From: Bacteroidales bacterium
Lineage (GTDB): Bacteria > Bacteroidota > Bacteroidia > Bacteroidales > Paludibacteraceae
Assembly (NCBI GenBank): GCA_015654525.1
Contig: JAATGT010000183.1
Span: forward strand, 1 to 64,000
Length of the DNA stretch: 64,000 nucleotides
Direction of reading: 5' to 3'
Positions 48,158 to 58,300 of the stretch are shown in pieces (positions within the stretch are counted from its first letter, which is position 1; each line of letters begins with the position of its first letter). The notes beneath the pieces were generated by a model. It was given only the letters and a program-made list of their open reading frames with translations, made no database searches and had not been told where the DNA came from. The position numbers and the translations under genes are program-made.

Positions 48158-49666
48158 TTATTTTCGGAATGATTGATAAGCTTTTCCCAGTGCGGCTATA
48201 GTATCACCGGACATAAGCGATTCTTCCGATTGGGTTTCCAACGCCAGATCACCTGCCAGTCCGTGAAGATAAACAGCTGTTTTAGCTGCATCTTCCGGGA
48301 AGTAACCCTGTGCCAACAATCCCACTAGTATGCCGGTTAATACATCACCCGACCCGGCTGTAGCCATGCCGGAGTTTCCGGTACTATTGAAGTACAGTTT
48401 AGCGTCGGGAGTGGCAATGATGGTATACGTTCCTTTCAGAATAATGATCAGTTCCAGATCCTGAGCAGCCAGTGAAGCTTTTTTCATTCGTTCGTATGTC
48501 GAGATGCTGGGTCCAAAAAGCCGGTCAAATTCTTTCGGGTGTGGAGTCAGTATACTATTTTCAGGAATCAGTTTCAACAAATCCTTGTGTTGGGATAAAA
48601 TGTTGAGGGCATCGGCATCCAGTACGCAGGGTTTATGCTGTTTCTTCAGAAAGTTTTTCAGCATTTCCGTAGTTTCGGCATGAACGCCTATTCCCGGTCC
48701 GATAGCAATAGCATTATGTTTTTCAGACGCCTCTACATTGCTCACCAGGTCGGTGGCATAGTCGGATTGGAAGATTACTTCCGGAATAATGGTTTGCACA
48801 ATGTTTCGGTTGCATTCCGGTCCGTGAATAGTTACCAATCCGGCTCCTGATCTGAGTGCAGCTTTAGCAGCTAATACCGAAGCACCCGACATTCCTTTAC
48901 TGCCTGCCACAATAAGTGCATGACCAAAAGTTCCTTTGTGCGAAAACTTCGACCTTTTTTTGATTAGAGAGGCAATATCCTCTTTTTCGAGATAATAAAA
49001 ATCGCTTTCAGTTTCTTCAATTGCTGCAGGATGAATGCCAATGTCAACCATTTTCCATTCGCCCACGTAAATTTCATTTTCAGGAAACAAAAATGCCAGT
49101 TTGGGACATTGCAAACTGAAGGTATAGTCGGCTTGTACGATGACTGACTTTTCATGGAGTGGGTTTTCTTCGCCCAGTAAACCCGAAGGCACATCGATAG
49201 CTACTACGGTATACGCACTACGATTAATCCATTTTACCGCTTCAGCAAAAATACCGGTCAGTATCCGGTTAATTCCCGAACCAAAAAGACCATCAATAAT
49301 AATGGTGTCATTCGTGATCTCAGGAACTGCGAATTTTTCGGAAAGTTCGGTTAACACATCGGGATACATTTCCACCAAGCGATTCCGGTTTGTTTCACAG
49401 TCTTTCGAAAGCTTATCCGCATGCAGCAAAATGACTTTTACATCAAGCCTTGTATGAAGAAGCATGCGCGCCAATGCCAGTGCATCACCGCCATTGTTAC
49501 CCGGTCCGGCCAGAATAAGTACAGGCCGCTGATACGGGAAAGTTTCTAAATAGGATGTGTAAAGAGCGTCGGCTGCTCTTTCCATTAAATCAATGGAAGT
49601 AATCGGCTCATACTCGATGGTATACTTGTCCAGTTGACGAATCTGAGTTGTTGCGAAAAACTTCAT
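48158..49666 (-). CDS. nnrD: Bifunctional NAD(P)H-hydrate epimerase / ADP-dependent NAD(P)H-hydrate dehydratase
   Basis: LILAGPGNNGGDALALARML and LTPHPKEFDRLFG, STGNSGMATAGSGDVLTGILVGLLAQG. Confidence 0.95.
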   Translation of the reverse strand: MKFFATTQIRQLDKYTIEYEPITSIDLMERAADALYTSYLETFPYQRPVLILAGPGNNGGDALALARMLLHTRLDVKVILLHADKLSKDCETNRNRLVEMYPDVLTELSEKFAVPEITNDTIIIDGLFGSGINRILTGIFAEAVKWINRSAYTVVAIDVPSGLLGEENPLHEKSVIVQADYTFSLQCPKLAFLFPENEIYVGEWKMVDIGIHPAAIEETESDFYYLEKEDIASLIKKRSKFSHKGTFGHALIVAGSKGMSGASVLAAKAALRSGAGLVTIHGPECNRNIVQTIIPEVIFQSDYATDLVSNVEASEKHNAIAIGPGIGVHAETTEMLKNFLKKQHKPCVLDADALNILSQHKDLLKLIPENSILTPHPKEFDRLFGPSISTYERMKKASLAAQDLELIIILKGTYTIIATPDAKLYFNSTGNSGMATAGSGDVLTGILVGLLAQGYFPEDAAKTAVYLHGLAGDLALETQSEESLMSGDTIAALGKAYQSFRK

Positions 49667-49684
49667 AGAATGAATTATTTTAAA

Positions 49685-50665
49685 TTATTGAAAAGCATTA
49701 CTTGCCCAACGAGTGCTTATCCAACCATTCTGTTGGTCTTTTTTCAGGAAGGTCCATGCTACAATGCGACTCACTTTTGTTCCCTGATTCATCGGAATGG
49801 TTTTTACTTCCAACGCTCCGGCATGTTTCAGGGCTTCATATACACCGGGCAGATGCGATTGTTTTGATATTTGGGTAGTAAACCAAAAGCAATTGGACCC
49901 AAACTGCTTGCTTTGACGAATCATGTCGCGCACAAAACGTTCTTCGCCACCGTCACACCATAGTTCGGAGTTCTGACCACCAAAGTTCAGCGTGGGAGTA
50001 GTTATTTTTTTATGATTCAAGCTGCTTAGTTTTTTGAGTGTTCCTTCCTGCGCTTCTTCGGCTGAAGAATGGAAAGGCGGATTGCAAATAGTCACGTCAA
50101 CAGGTTCACTGCGTTCCATGATGCCATGAAAAATGTCTTTGGGATTTTCCTGATAACGAAGATCAACATTTCGGTTCAAAAAATTATTGTAGGTGATGAT
50201 CTTGGTTGCCGAGTCAAGCGCTGAGGTATCAGTATCCGATCCGATAAAAGACCAACCATACTCCTTATTCCCAATGATAGGGAACACACAACTGGCACCA
50301 ACGCCAATATCCATACACCGGATTTTGAATCCGGTTGGAATTTTCCCGTTATTACTGGATGCCAACAGATCGGCAACGAGATGAATATAATCGGCTCTGC
50401 CCGGAATAGGCGGACACAGATAACCACTCGGAATATCCCAGTATTCAACGCCGTAATATTGTTTCAGCAAAGCTTTGTTCAACCATTTTACCGCTTTCGG
50501 GTTGGCAAAGTCTATCGACTCGTTGCCGTAGGCATTGGGTTTTACATATTTGCCCAGTTCCGGACAAGTAATGATGAGTTGTTTAAAGTCATAAAGTCCC
50601 CGGTGTTTGTTTCGGGGATGTAAAACGGTTTTCTCTGTCGGTAGTTCTTTTTTTATATCGGGCAT
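49685..50665 (-). CDS. rlmF: 23S rRNA (adenine(1618)-N(6))-methyltransferase
   Basis: LHPRNKHRGLYDF, IRCMDIGVGASCVFPIIG, VTICNPPFHSSAEEA; start trimmed. Confidence 0.94.
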   Translation of the reverse strand: MPDIKKELPTEKTVLHPRNKHRGLYDFKQLIITCPELGKYVKPNAYGNESIDFANPKAVKWLNKALLKQYYGVEYWDIPSGYLCPPIPGRADYIHLVADLLASSNNGKIPTGFKIRCMDIGVGASCVFPIIGNKEYGWSFIGSDTDTSALDSATKIITYNNFLNRNVDLRYQENPKDIFHGIMERSEPVDVTICNPPFHSSAEEAQEGTLKKLSSLNHKKITTPTLNFGGQNSELWCDGGEERFVRDMIRQSKQFGSNCFWFTTQISKQSHLPGVYEALKHAGALEVKTIPMNQGTKVSRIVAWTFLKKDQQNGWISTRWASNAFQ

Positions 50666-50978
50666 CTGGGTTGAATTTGTTCGTTTGATTGCAAAGGTAA
50701 ACAATGTCTGCGTAGTTTAATCCGATTTTGTCAGGATAATTCACTTTCACTGCTCAGCCGTTTCATTATTCCACCTTATTCCTCTCATTTTTCTCCAAAC
50801 CCCTGATTTTTTGAACCAAAAAGAGCGATTCGGTAGCACATCACTTGCCAAAATTTCGGAAAATTGCATAAATACACAAGCAATTTATTGTAAATCAAAA
50901 CATTTGACCGCCGAACTTGTTCTAACGCCATGTACTTGAAAAGCAGTACATGAATTTATTTACAATAACAAACTGAAT

Positions 50979-52529
50979 ATGCAACAATCGCAAAACACAA
51001 GTTCAGCTAAACCAGAACCTTCCATTGAAAAGGAAGAACCGGTTCAGCCTTTCGAGTCATTTATTCAAAACTTTAAGAATACGTTGAAAAGAGTATTCCA
51101 CGATGAAAATGACATTGACAAAATGGGGATAACCCGCGGCATTTGCCCCAAGGTATGGGGACAAATTATGGATTGTAATCCACTTTCGGTAGTGATTCCT
51201 ACCGAATATGGTGGCAGAGGAGGAGCTGTGCAGGATAGTCTGGAGCTTTTATCCGCCGCCTCTTACGAATCGTTGGCCTTATCTCTTACGCTGGGGATTA
51301 ACAGTGCTCTTTTTCTTCAACCTTTTGCCAAGTACGGGCAGGATTGCATGAAGCCAGAAGTGTTTAGTCGGTTTTTGAATAACCAAAACATGGGCGGACT
51401 CATGATTACAGAATTGGGATTCGGGAGTGATGCCCTGAACATGCAGACTTCGTATACCGATGAAGGCAATCATTATAATCTGAAAGGAACAAAACACTGG
51501 GCGGGATTAACCGGACAAGCAGATTACTGGTTGCTCTCGGCCAGAAAACAAACAGAGCAGGGCGGGCTTCAACGGGACATCGACTTCTTTGTATGCGACA
51601 ATACCCAACCGGATCAAAACATTGTGGTGGATGAATATTTCGAAAATCTGGGTCTCTACCAGATTCCTTACGGGCGTAATATTGTGGATGTAAAGATCCC
51701 AAAACTGCAAAAACTCATTCCTCATACCAACGGCATTCAACTTATGCTAGATCTGTTGCATCGTAGTCGCCTGCATTTTCCGGGTATGGGCATGGGATTT
51801 GTAAAGCGCATGCTCGATGAAGCCATTACGCATTGTCAGGGTCGTCTTATCGGAGGAAAACCTTTGTTTGTATACGATCAGGTTCAACAACATCTGGCAC
51901 GCCTGCAAGCTAACTTTACCATTCTTTCTGCTTTTTGCAAACATAGTGCAGGAGTAGCCGGTATTGAAAACGATTTAACCAGCTTAGGTCTCGAAGCCAA
52001 CATTATTAAAACCGTAACCACCGACCTCATGCAGGATTCGTCGCAGACTTTGCTTACCTTGGTGGGAGCTAAAGGGTATAAACTGAACCATATTGCCGGT
52101 CGCGGAACGGTAGATAGTCGTCCGTTCCAGATTTTTGAAGGATCTAACGACATTCTCTACGCTCAGATTGGCGAAGCCTTGGTAAAACTGATGAAAAATG
52201 CCAAACAGAACGGATTGTATCTGTATCTGGAAGGACACCGACTTACCGAACGCGCTGCTAAATACCTGAAAGAGTTGATTAATTTCGATATTGATATTCA
52301 AATGTCACAACGCAAGCTAGTAGAGATAGGACGCGTGATGAGTCGTATTGCTTCCATGGATTTAGTGATGAAGTTGGGCGACGCAGGCTTCCGTACCGAC
52401 CTGATTGATGGAGCAGTTTCCATTCTTCGTCAGGAAATCACGGCACTTCTCAGCTTTTTCTCAACCAATCAGACCACGTTGGTTGTGGCCGATTATCAGG
52501 CCGACAGTTCGTGGCGTAAATTTGTATAG
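50979..52529 (+). CDS. Acyl-CoA dehydrogenase family protein
   Basis: GLMITELGFGSDALNMQTSYTDEGNHYNLKGTKHWAG; QIFEGSNDILYAQIGEALVKL. Confidence 0.93.
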   Translation: MQQSQNTSSAKPEPSIEKEEPVQPFESFIQNFKNTLKRVFHDENDIDKMGITRGICPKVWGQIMDCNPLSVVIPTEYGGRGGAVQDSLELLSAASYESLALSLTLGINSALFLQPFAKYGQDCMKPEVFSRFLNNQNMGGLMITELGFGSDALNMQTSYTDEGNHYNLKGTKHWAGLTGQADYWLLSARKQTEQGGLQRDIDFFVCDNTQPDQNIVVDEYFENLGLYQIPYGRNIVDVKIPKLQKLIPHTNGIQLMLDLLHRSRLHFPGMGMGFVKRMLDEAITHCQGRLIGGKPLFVYDQVQQHLARLQANFTILSAFCKHSAGVAGIENDLTSLGLEANIIKTVTTDLMQDSSQTLLTLVGAKGYKLNHIAGRGTVDSRPFQIFEGSNDILYAQIGEALVKLMKNAKQNGLYLYLEGHRLTERAAKYLKELINFDIDIQMSQRKLVEIGRVMSRIASMDLVMKLGDAGFRTDLIDGAVSILRQEITALLSFFSTNQTTLVVADYQADSSWRKFV

Positions 52530-52564
52530 TCCGTTGAATTAATTTCGGAATAAACCAGAACTCA

Positions 52565-52596
52565 CAAACCCGCTTCCTGAAAATGGAGCGGGTTTG
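52565..52596 (+). terminator. Rho-independent terminator
   Basis: CAAACCCGCT...AGCGGGTTTG hairpin followed by TTTTATTTT. Confidence 0.85.
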
Positions 52597-52633
52597 TTTT
52601 ATTTTCACCTGATAGTTGTTCTTTTTCCTCCAT

Positions 52634-52861
52634 TCATTCTTCCAGTTCTTTCTGAATAATTTCCTGTATTTTTTCCAATTTCTCCAGCGGGGCACTGTTC
52701 ATCAGCTGAGTTACGTTGTTCAGGAAAGCCTCGTTGCGTTTCAGGGCATTCAATGAGTGCGTGGTGTTTGCCGCCATATCTTTGGATGGCACCCACTCCA
52801 GCAAATCGTTGGGTGTACAGTTGAGCGACAGACGACCCTGCTGCAAAGTAATCGTTTTCAC
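52634..52861 (-). CDS. Small hypothetical protein
   Basis: 75-aa ORF from GTG start preceded by AAGGAG; amphipathic Leu/Glu-rich C-terminus. Confidence 0.5.
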   Translation of the reverse strand: MKTITLQQGRLSLNCTPNDLLEWVPSKDMAANTTHSLNALKRNEAFLNNVTQLMNSAPLEKLEKIQEIIQKELEE

Positions 52862-52934
52862 TCCTTATCGAAAGGGCTTCATACGGTATGAAGCCTTTTC
52901 TTTTTAATCATTTACTACCTGTTAGCACTCGGGG

Positions 52935-53085
52935 GCGACTAAAACCCACTAATTAGTGGCATCAAGTCGCTAATTAGCGATAAAAGCTGCTCCGGAGCGA
53001 CTGCAACCTGCTAATTAGTGGCAACAAGTCGCTAATTAGCGACTAAAGGTTACTCCGGAGCGACAATGAACCACTAATTTTAAGG
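52935..53085. repeat. Tandem palindrome-rich repeat, about 62-63 bp period
   Basis: GCGACT...CTAATTAGTGGCA(T/A)CAAGTCGCTAATTAGCGA...CTCCGGAGCGAC repeated at 52935, 52997 and 53060. Confidence 0.85.
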
Positions 53086-53153
53086 GTCTATTCAATAAAC
53101 TGTAAAATTCAAAGATAAGATTCAAAGATATGTTGCTTCCGAAGTATAGAAAA

Positions 53154-53194
53154 AAATAAACCATCGAATGAATTGCTCATCCGATGGTTTATTT
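53154..53194. terminator. Rho-independent terminator
   Basis: AAATAAACCATCG / CGATGGTTTATTT perfect 13-bp inverted repeat. Confidence 0.8.
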
Positions 53195-53224
53195 ATGTTC
53201 TCCAAAATAATGGATAGTGTGGTT

Positions 53225-55639
53225 TTACTTCAGGTATTTTTCCAGAAACTGATCCTGTTCCCAAAGCAGATGCAGAATATTCTCGCGTGCCACATAGCTG
53301 TGTTGTTCTTTAGGCAGAATCACCATGCGAGCCGGTGCTCCAAGGCCTTTGAGTGCCTGAAAGTAACGCTCTGTTTGCAGGGTAAAGGTGCCGGGGTTGT
53401 TGTCGGCTTCGCCATGTACCAATAACAGCGGTGTTTTCATTTTATCGGCATTCTGAAACGGCGACATAGCATTGTATACCTCGGGTGCATCCCAGTAGTT
53501 GCGTTGTTCACTCTGAAAACCGAAAGGTGTGAGCGTACGGTTGTAAGCTCCGCTGCGTGCAATGCCGCAAGCAAAGAGCTTGGAATGAGTCAGCAGGTTG
53601 GCAGTCATAAAAGCACCATACGAGTGTCCGCCTACAGCCACCTTGGCACGATTTATATAGCCCAATGAATCCACAGCATCGATGGCTGCTTTGGCATTGG
53701 AAACCAATTGTTCGATAAAGTTATCGTTAGGTTCGGTTTTGCCTTCGCCGATAATGGGGAAAGCCGCATCGTCGAGCACGGCATAGCCACGGGATACCCA
53801 ATACACAAACGAACCGTAATACGGGTAGGTAAATTCGTTAGGATTGGCCGTACTTTGTCCGGCGCTGTTTTTATCTTTGTATTCGGCCGGGTAAGCCCAG
53901 ATGAGCAGCGGCAGTTTTTCGGTCTTTGCTTTGCGATTGTAACCTGCCGGCAAATACAGCGTGCCCGATAGTTCCACGCCATCGGCCCGGTGATATTTAA
54001 TCACCTCTTTGTACACATCTTTAATGCTTTCGAACGGATTAGGAAAATGGGTGACCTGCGTCAGAGCATCCTTTTTACGGAAATTGCGGAAGAAATAGTT
54101 GGGATATTCGTTTTTCGACTGAATACGTACCAATGCTTCTCCTTTTTTATAGTCCTCAATGTCGAAAATCTCTTCCACTTTGTCGGTGTAGGTCGACTGA
54201 TACAGTCGTTTTGTTTTCAAGGTAGTCAGGTTTAGTTCGTCTATAAACGGAAACTGTCCTTTTGGGGTGTGTCCGTCGCCAATAAGGAAAAGCGCATTGT
54301 CGGCAATAGCCAACACGTATTTTCCATATTCGTTTTTCCATGTTTCAAAATGTCCGGGATCGGAATATACATCCTGAAAGTTTCGGTCGGTAATCACCTT
54401 TGGGCTTTCGCCGGGCTTTGACGGATTGACGAGGTAAGTTTTCTCGTTGCGGGTGTCGTACCATTCATCCTGCACAATAGCTACCGATTCATTTCCCCAA
54501 ATAATATTCATAAACCGCTGAGGAAGATTAATCAGCAAGTCGGCATCCTGAGTAAACGGAGCTTTCCACAGGTAAATGGCATCGCGGTAGTCGGCTTTTG
54601 TTTGCGGATCGCCACCATCCAACGCTTCCACATAATACAGCGTAGCCGGTTCGTCGTAACGCCAGTTCATTTGTCGTTTCCCCTTACGTACAGCCATAAA
54701 ACCTTTGGGCAATACTTCCGAAAGCGGAACGTCGTTCACCGTTTTCACCACATTACCGTGCAAATCGTACACCGTGCTCACCTGTGGAAACTTATTGAGA
54801 GGAACTACATACGAGAAAGGTTTGTGCAGGATGGTGGTGAGTAGATATTTTCCGTCGGGCGAGAAGGATTCGCCGGCATACATAGCCCCTGCTTTAAACA
54901 AACTGGTCTTTCCGGCCAGATCCACCGTATATAATTCGGACGTAGCCAGCGTAACGAAGTTCGTTTCGTCGGTCGCGTTTTTCAACAAATCGGGATAAGT
55001 CCGGTTTTGTGATTTAGAGCCGTTGCTCACCGAAACTGTAGGTCCAAGAGGTAGTTCTTTTTTAGGGTCAATAAGAGCCGGACGATTGGCAGGAAGCAGC
55101 CGAACCAATAATTGTTTGCTATCCCGGTACCAGTTAAACGGACTGCCCAGGTTGGCATTGATCACCGGTTCCGTTAGTCGTATTGCCTGAGCCGAAGCCA
55201 TATCCAGCACCCAAAGTTCCACGCCACCTGCCACGGTATTGGTAAATGCAATTTTCGTTTCGTCGGGCGACCAGGCTATATAAGTGATGCGCGGGTTCAC
55301 CGGCAATCCTTTTACCTGAACCGCCTCTTTGGCTACCACTTTTCGTACTTTCAGGTTGTTGATGTAGCTGGCTGCCGAAGCAATATTGGTTACCGGATTA
55401 ATGCGTAAACCACCCATGCTCATCTCCTGCTGATTCAGGTCTTCCAGGTTTTTGTATGTGCTGCGATAAGTCAGCAACATATATTCTTTTTTCGTGTCGA
55501 TGGATACTTGCGGAGCGCGCTCGTAATCGGCAAGCTTCATAATGCTTGCAGGCGGAGTTTTGTAAGTCAGGTTTTCTTGTGCCATGTTATGTGTCAGTGC
55601 TAACAGAATAAATAAAAGAGATGAAGTAAGCTTTTTCAT
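53225..55639 (-). CDS. S9 family (prolyl oligopeptidase-type) serine peptidase
   Basis: Signal peptide, beta-propeller region, VAVGGHSYGAFMTANLL nucleophile elbow, HGEADNNPG and KEQHSY. Confidence 0.93.
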   Translation of the reverse strand: MKKLTSSLLFILLALTHNMAQENLTYKTPPASIMKLADYERAPQVSIDTKKEYMLLTYRSTYKNLEDLNQQEMSMGGLRINPVTNIASAASYINNLKVRKVVAKEAVQVKGLPVNPRITYIAWSPDETKIAFTNTVAGGVELWVLDMASAQAIRLTEPVINANLGSPFNWYRDSKQLLVRLLPANRPALIDPKKELPLGPTVSVSNGSKSQNRTYPDLLKNATDETNFVTLATSELYTVDLAGKTSLFKAGAMYAGESFSPDGKYLLTTILHKPFSYVVPLNKFPQVSTVYDLHGNVVKTVNDVPLSEVLPKGFMAVRKGKRQMNWRYDEPATLYYVEALDGGDPQTKADYRDAIYLWKAPFTQDADLLINLPQRFMNIIWGNESVAIVQDEWYDTRNEKTYLVNPSKPGESPKVITDRNFQDVYSDPGHFETWKNEYGKYVLAIADNALFLIGDGHTPKGQFPFIDELNLTTLKTKRLYQSTYTDKVEEIFDIEDYKKGEALVRIQSKNEYPNYFFRNFRKKDALTQVTHFPNPFESIKDVYKEVIKYHRADGVELSGTLYLPAGYNRKAKTEKLPLLIWAYPAEYKDKNSAGQSTANPNEFTYPYYGSFVYWVSRGYAVLDDAAFPIIGEGKTEPNDNFIEQLVSNAKAAIDAVDSLGYINRAKVAVGGHSYGAFMTANLLTHSKLFACGIARSGAYNRTLTPFGFQSEQRNYWDAPEVYNAMSPFQNADKMKTPLLLVHGEADNNPGTFTLQTERYFQALKGLGAPARMVILPKEQHSYVARENILHLLWEQDQFLEKYLK

Positions 55640-56117
55640 ATACTCCCGGTTTTTTAATTAAACAAGGTGCAAATGTAAGCCTTTCTTTTTATTTGCTTAT
55701 AAAACCAATGAAATTAAAATGTAATATCAAGCTAAACAAACAGGGGTCAATCGGGCAAATATTTCATTTACCCGGAGTATGTGGGCTTAAAACTTTGAAA
55801 ATATGGATATAAAGAAGACTTTGCCTGCATCCATTTTTATATGGTCACTCCTTTATGCCAGATTGAGCGAATATTAGACTTAGTCCCCTTCTTCTGAAGT
55901 CGGACTAATTTATATCAAAAAAATCAATATCCGGATTAAATACTGTTATATTTCAGCTTGCTGTTAGTCAAAAGTCTTTATTTCTTTCGCAGAACAAACT
56001 ATTTTTTCTAATTTTACGAACTTTAAGTTTTAAAATAGTTTGTATTTTTGCTTTGGTACTGTTATTGCTACTAAATTACCGTTTTAATTATCTAAAAGGT
56101 TACACATTTTTTACTCT

Positions 56118-56474
56118 ATGCATATGAAGAAAACTTTTACTCTATTTTTACTTTTTATTTCACTTCTCGCGTCTGCACAAGCACCAACTGGAGGCCCGGC
56201 AGATGGTAAAAATTCAAAAATCGTTGGAGAAGTATCTCAAAACAATGACGATCAGAAATTCAATTTAATTTCATGGTCTGTAGTCCCTGAAGGAATCTGT
56301 GTTCGGAATGTTCCACTCAACTCCAGAATAAAAGTATTGGATCTGATTGGGAAACAAATTCTGGATATTCAGAATAGTTCCTCCGAAATCACATTAAACC
56401 TTCCTCACAAGGGAATTTACTTATTACAAATAAGACAAAGTCAAGAGCTTAAAACCTTCAAGGTACTATTCTAA
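56118..56474 (+). CDS. Small secreted protein with T9SS type A-like C-terminal region
   Basis: Signal peptide; IKVLDLIGKQILDIQNSSSEITLNLPHKGIYLLQIRQSQELKTFKVLF resembles Por-secretion C-terminal domain. Confidence 0.65.
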   Translation: MHMKKTFTLFLLFISLLASAQAPTGGPADGKNSKIVGEVSQNNDDQKFNLISWSVVPEGICVRNVPLNSRIKVLDLIGKQILDIQNSSSEITLNLPHKGIYLLQIRQSQELKTFKVLF

Positions 56475-56518
56475 CCTCAGTGATTAGCATTGAAGTTCAG
56501 TTGAAATTTCTACTATTT

Positions 56519-56550
56519 AATCGACCCGATTCTAATGAATCGGGTCGATT
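56519..56550. terminator. Rho-independent terminator
   Basis: Perfect 14-bp inverted repeat AATCGACCCGATTC-taat-GAATCGGGTCGATT. Confidence 0.85.
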
Positions 56551-56685
56551 TGCATTTAAAGAATCAACATTTGGATAAAGAAACTGTTATATTTCAGTTC
56601 GTTGTTATTCAAAAGTCTTGATTTTATTCTTTGAATAAACTATTTTCTTTAATTTTACGGACTTTAAATTCAAAACAAAAATAGT

Positions 56686-57993
56686 ATGAGCACTAAATCA
56701 CCGTTTTCAATTGACAGATTCCTGTCAGTTTGTTCTTTTGCTTTGCTCCTATTTCTGCTTCCAAATCAGGCAGCAGCAATAAATACTTATGAATCCACAC
56801 AAAAAGAGGACTCGGAAACTTTTACAGAATATAGAGGAAAAATCATCGACAAAAAAAATGGAAGTCCTCTAGCCTTTGCAGGCCTGATCGTTGTTGGAAC
56901 AAATATTTCTACAATATCTAATTCAGAGGGAGAGTTTTCACTCAAAATTTCAAAAGATATTCCGGAGCCGAAAATTACTGTCAGTTTTATCGGCTATAAA
57001 AATAAGCAAATAGCTTTGGCTGATTTAAAAAGTCAGAAATCACGTATTGAAATGGAGTCCTCTGCTGTGGAATTACCAGAACTCAATGTAATTTCAAAAA
57101 ATGCAGAAGTCCTGATTCAATCTGTATTGGAAAAAAGAGGTGAGAACTATTTTAATAAGCCAACCCTCATGACAGCTTTCTATCGCGAAACAATAAAAAA
57201 AGGAAGATCTTATGTTTCGCTTGCAGAAGCAGTAGTAGAGATTGATAAACAGTCATACACATCGAACAAATCGGATGCTGTGAAACTATATAAAGCTCGC
57301 AAAAAGGCAGACTACTCCAAACTAGATACACTGGCGTTTAAACTTCAGGGCGGCCCATTCAACTCATTGTATCTTGATATTATGAAGTATCCGGAATATA
57401 TATTCACCGAAGAGATGCTCTCTAATTATCAATTTACTTTCGATCATTCAACGCACATTGACAACAGATTAATTTACATTGTAGATTTTAAGCAACGCCC
57501 GAATAAAACCGACCCTCTTTACGCAGGTAAACTTTACATCGATGCGGGAAATCTGGCTTTAAAGAGTGCGGTATTTACGCTTAACCTATCTAACAAAGAA
57601 GAAGCAGCTCTGATGTTTATTAAAAAGAAACCTTTCAATGCCCGGGTTTATCCCACCGAAGCCAAATACAGAATAGACTACCTTGAGAAAGACGGCAGGT
57701 GGTATTATTCCTACAGCCGCATTGAACTTGGGTTAAAAATAAACTGGAAAAAAAGGCTGTTTAATACCAATTATTTTTCAACCGTTGAGATGGCCGTAAC
57801 CAATTGGGGAAAAGGAGCCGAAGATAAATCAACAGATTTTAAAGAAAAACTCAGACCATCGGTCATTATCAGCGACGAGGCATCCGGTTTTACAGACCAT
57901 CAGTTTTGGGGTGAATTTAATGTAATAGAGCCCGAAAAATCAATCGAGTCGGCCATAAAAAAAATACAGAAAAAACTGGAAAACAACAAATAA
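56686..57993 (+). CDS. Carboxypeptidase-like regulatory domain protein (DUF5686-like)
   Basis: YRGKIIDKKNGSPLAFAGLIVVGTNISTISNSEGEFSLKI; FYRETIKKGRSYVSLAEAVVEI. Confidence 0.8.
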   Translation: MSTKSPFSIDRFLSVCSFALLLFLLPNQAAAINTYESTQKEDSETFTEYRGKIIDKKNGSPLAFAGLIVVGTNISTISNSEGEFSLKISKDIPEPKITVSFIGYKNKQIALADLKSQKSRIEMESSAVELPELNVISKNAEVLIQSVLEKRGENYFNKPTLMTAFYRETIKKGRSYVSLAEAVVEIDKQSYTSNKSDAVKLYKARKKADYSKLDTLAFKLQGGPFNSLYLDIMKYPEYIFTEEMLSNYQFTFDHSTHIDNRLIYIVDFKQRPNKTDPLYAGKLYIDAGNLALKSAVFTLNLSNKEEAALMFIKKKPFNARVYPTEAKYRIDYLEKDGRWYYSYSRIELGLKINWKKRLFNTNYFSTVEMAVTNWGKGAEDKSTDFKEKLRPSVIISDEASGFTDHQFWGEFNVIEPEKSIESAIKKIQKKLENNK

Positions 57994-58185
57994 ATATGAC
58001 TGCAATGGGACAGCTTTTCAATTTAAAAGAAAGTGTGAAACCTTTTTATTTTCAGTTCAACCAGCCTTCTTCTTTTGCCTAAATAAAGCCAATATACCTG
58101 TAATCTGAAACAAATGGCAGACCATTTACGTTATGGTTGTCTAATCTATTAAGTCAAAGAAGTATGTTCTAAAACACATTTTTTG

Positions 58186-58193
58186 TATCTTTG
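58186..58193 (+). promoter_or_regulatory. Putative -7 promoter element (TATCTTTG) of the suf operon
   Basis: TAnnTTTG match upstream of sufB with a long leader. Confidence 0.6.
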
Positions 58194-58300
58194 TAGCATT
58201 AATTCTCTTTGCAATTCATATTTAAACAGATAGCGTTTAAATAATGGACTGCTGAGAAAGAATAAGAAACCAACGGTCAACGTAGTTAATAAAAAACATC

